6,799 nt of DNA from Gammaproteobacteria bacterium (GTDB taxonomy: Bacteria > Gemmatimonadota > Gemmatimonadetes > Longimicrobiales > Gaopeijiaceae), in assembly GCA_009843625.1 (NCBI GenBank), contig VYDD01000157.1, positions 1-6,799 on the forward strand, written 5' to 3'. The notes below the pieces were generated by a model that saw nothing but the letters and a program-made list of their open reading frames with translations, did not search any database and had not been told where the DNA came from. A program made the translations under genes and the position numbers. Position 1 is the first letter of the stretch. Every line of letters begins with the position of its first letter. Shown here piece after piece: positions 5,667 through 6,799 of the stretch.

Positions 5667-6799
5667 ATGCACGAACTGTTTCCGCGGCTGGGACACGGCG
5701 TCCAGTGGGGTCTTGATCGGACCCGGTCCCTGCTCGCGACCCTGGGGCAGCCACAGCTCGCCTGGCCGTCGATCCACATCGGCGGGACCAACGGGAAGGG
5801 GTCGGTGGCGGCGATGTGCGCCGGGGTGCTGAGGGAGGCCGGCCTGCGCACCGGGCTCTACACGTCGCCCCACCTGTGCGATTTCCGTGAGCGCATCCAG
5901 GTCGACGGCCGTCCGGTCGAACACGAGACCATGATGCGGGTGGCGGCCGACCTGCATGGCGCCGTGGACCGGATCGGGCCCACCTTCTTCGAAGCGACCA
6001 CCGCCCTGGCGTTCGGGGTCTTCGCCGACCGGGAAATCGACATCGCGGTGGTGGAGGTCGGGCTGGGCGGCCGTCTCGACGCGACCAACGTGATCGTCCC
6101 GTTGGTCACCTGCATCACCAACGTCTCGCTCGACCACGCGGACTACCTGGGCCCGACGGTGGAGGACATTGCCCGCGAGAAGGCCGGGATCATCAAGCCG
6201 GGCATTCCCGTCCACACGAGCGAGACGGGCGGGCCCGTGCTGCGAATCCTGAGGGATCGGGCAACACGGGCCGAGGCTCCCTTTTTCGTGCTCGATCCAC
6301 TCAGCGACCTGCGGGACCTGGAGCTCTCGAGGGCGCGCACAAGCTTTCGCATGTCCTCCGACGCCTGGGGTGACCTCGAACTCTCGGTGCCGTTGGCGGG
6401 AAGCCACCAGGCGACGAACGCGGCGCTGGCGGCGAGGGCGCTCGAATCGCTTCCGGAGAAACTCCGGCCCGCTCGACGCGCCGTCGTGCGGGGCCTGGCG
6501 GGGGTGAGTTGGCCGGGCCGGGTACAACTGGTGCGGCAGAGCGGCGTAACCTGGGTCTTCGACGTGGCGCACAACGTCGCCGGAATGGAGACGCTCGCCA
6601 CCGCCCTGCGGTCACTCGGTCTTGCGCGGCCGATCGTGGTGCTCGCGGGCATCCTGGGGGACAAGGACTGGGGAGGCATGCTTCCGGGTCTCCTCGCGAC
6701 CGCCGACGCAGCGGTCCTGACCCAGCCCCCGTCCGCGCCGGGCGAACGGAGGTGGAACCCCGGACAGGTGGCGGCCGCGCTCGCACCACGGTTCACGCT
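5667..6799 (+). CDS. folC: FolC, dihydrofolate synthase / folylpolyglutamate synthase (3' end outside window)
   Basis: FolC joins glutamate to dihydropteroate and/or extends the polyglutamate tail of folates, using ATP in the cytoplasm. The frame stays open to the window edge, giving 377 residues; full-length proteins are about 420-450, so roughly the last 50-70 are missing. Motifs in order: the P-loop GGTNGKGS (39-46), YTSPHL (65-70) with FRERI (73-77), VVEVGLGGRLDATN (128-141), ITNVSLDHADYLG (150-162), AREKAGIIKPG (169-179) with the family's conserved Lys at K172, AGSHQATNAA (244-253), WPGRVQLV (282-289), FDVAHN (298-303, usually 'DgAHNp') and GILGDKDW (328-335). Both Mur-ligase-like domains are present. 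The start is uncertain: ATG 5667 lacks a clear ribosome binding site, and the frame is open upstream with GTG 5586 and 5577 inside accD. ATG 5667 was chosen because the residues added upstream are Ala/Pro-rich filler. Confidence 0.93.
   Translation, partial: MHELFPRLGHGVQWGLDRTRSLLATLGQPQLAWPSIHIGGTNGKGSVAAMCAGVLREAGLRTGLYTSPHLCDFRERIQVDGRPVEHETMMRVAADLHGAVDRIGPTFFEATTALAFGVFADREIDIAVVEVGLGGRLDATNVIVPLVTCITNVSLDHADYLGPTVEDIAREKAGIIKPGIPVHTSETGGPVLRILRDRATRAEAPFFVLDPLSDLRDLELSRARTSFRMSSDAWGDLELSVPLAGSHQATNAALAARALESLPEKLRPARRAVVRGLAGVSWPGRVQLVRQSGVTWVFDVAHNVAGMETLATALRSLGLARPIVVLAGILGDKDWGGMLPGLLATADAAVLTQPPSAPGERRWNPGQVAAALAPRFT

Noticed and set aside
4663..6572. Two overlapping 363-codon minus-strand frames opposite accD and folC
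   Set aside because: Both are antisense to clearly conserved enzymes, and their translations show no domain; they reflect codon bias on the coding strand.
1..6799. Novel defence, mobile or secondary-metabolite system
   Set aside because: All of the window is accounted for by seven conserved housekeeping genes with short gaps. I found no direct-repeat arrays, transposase-like motifs or compositional break.

Overview
The window is a tightly packed, single-direction (+ strand) block of conserved housekeeping genes in high-GC DNA. It reads 3' end of mreB - mreC - mreD - mrdA (PBP2) - rodA - accD - folC (cut by the window end). Every gene was recognised from its own motifs. No mobile element, CRISPR array, tRNA/rRNA or phage-like segment was seen. 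The organism looks like a rod-shaped bacterium with a peptidoglycan wall. The high GC, the gene order and the style of the RodA and FolC sequences make me lean towards Gemmatimonadota or a similar high-GC Gram-negative lineage, but this is a weak inference from memory.

Layout. Bases 2-151 carry the last 49 codons of an MreB-like actin. From 170 to 1613 lie mreC and mreD, which overlap by 14 bases. mreD runs into mrdA through an ATGA overlap (1610-1613). mrdA (1610-3454) encodes a class B penicillin-binding protein with its three active-site motifs intact. After a 28-base gap with a good ribosome binding site comes rodA (3483-4739), the SEDS glycosyltransferase partner of PBP2. Seven bases later accD (4747-5604) begins, followed by a 62-base gap with two predicted hairpins and then folC (ATG at 5667), which runs off the end at 6799.

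How the genes work together. MreB, MreC, MreD, PBP2 and RodA form the elongasome: cytoskeletal filaments linked through MreC/MreD to the RodA-PBP2 pair that polymerises and crosslinks side-wall peptidoglycan. AccD is the carboxyltransferase beta subunit of acetyl-CoA carboxylase, which commits carbon to fatty acids and thus membrane. FolC makes and polyglutamates folates; accD-folC adjacency is known from other bacteria such as E. coli. The short gaps and overlaps suggest one transcript that couples wall elongation with membrane-lipid supply.

No previously undescribed system is evident. The points most worth a second look are the two hairpins between accD and folC, the uncertain folC start, the long basic tail on MreB, and departures from consensus in two otherwise conserved RodA segments.
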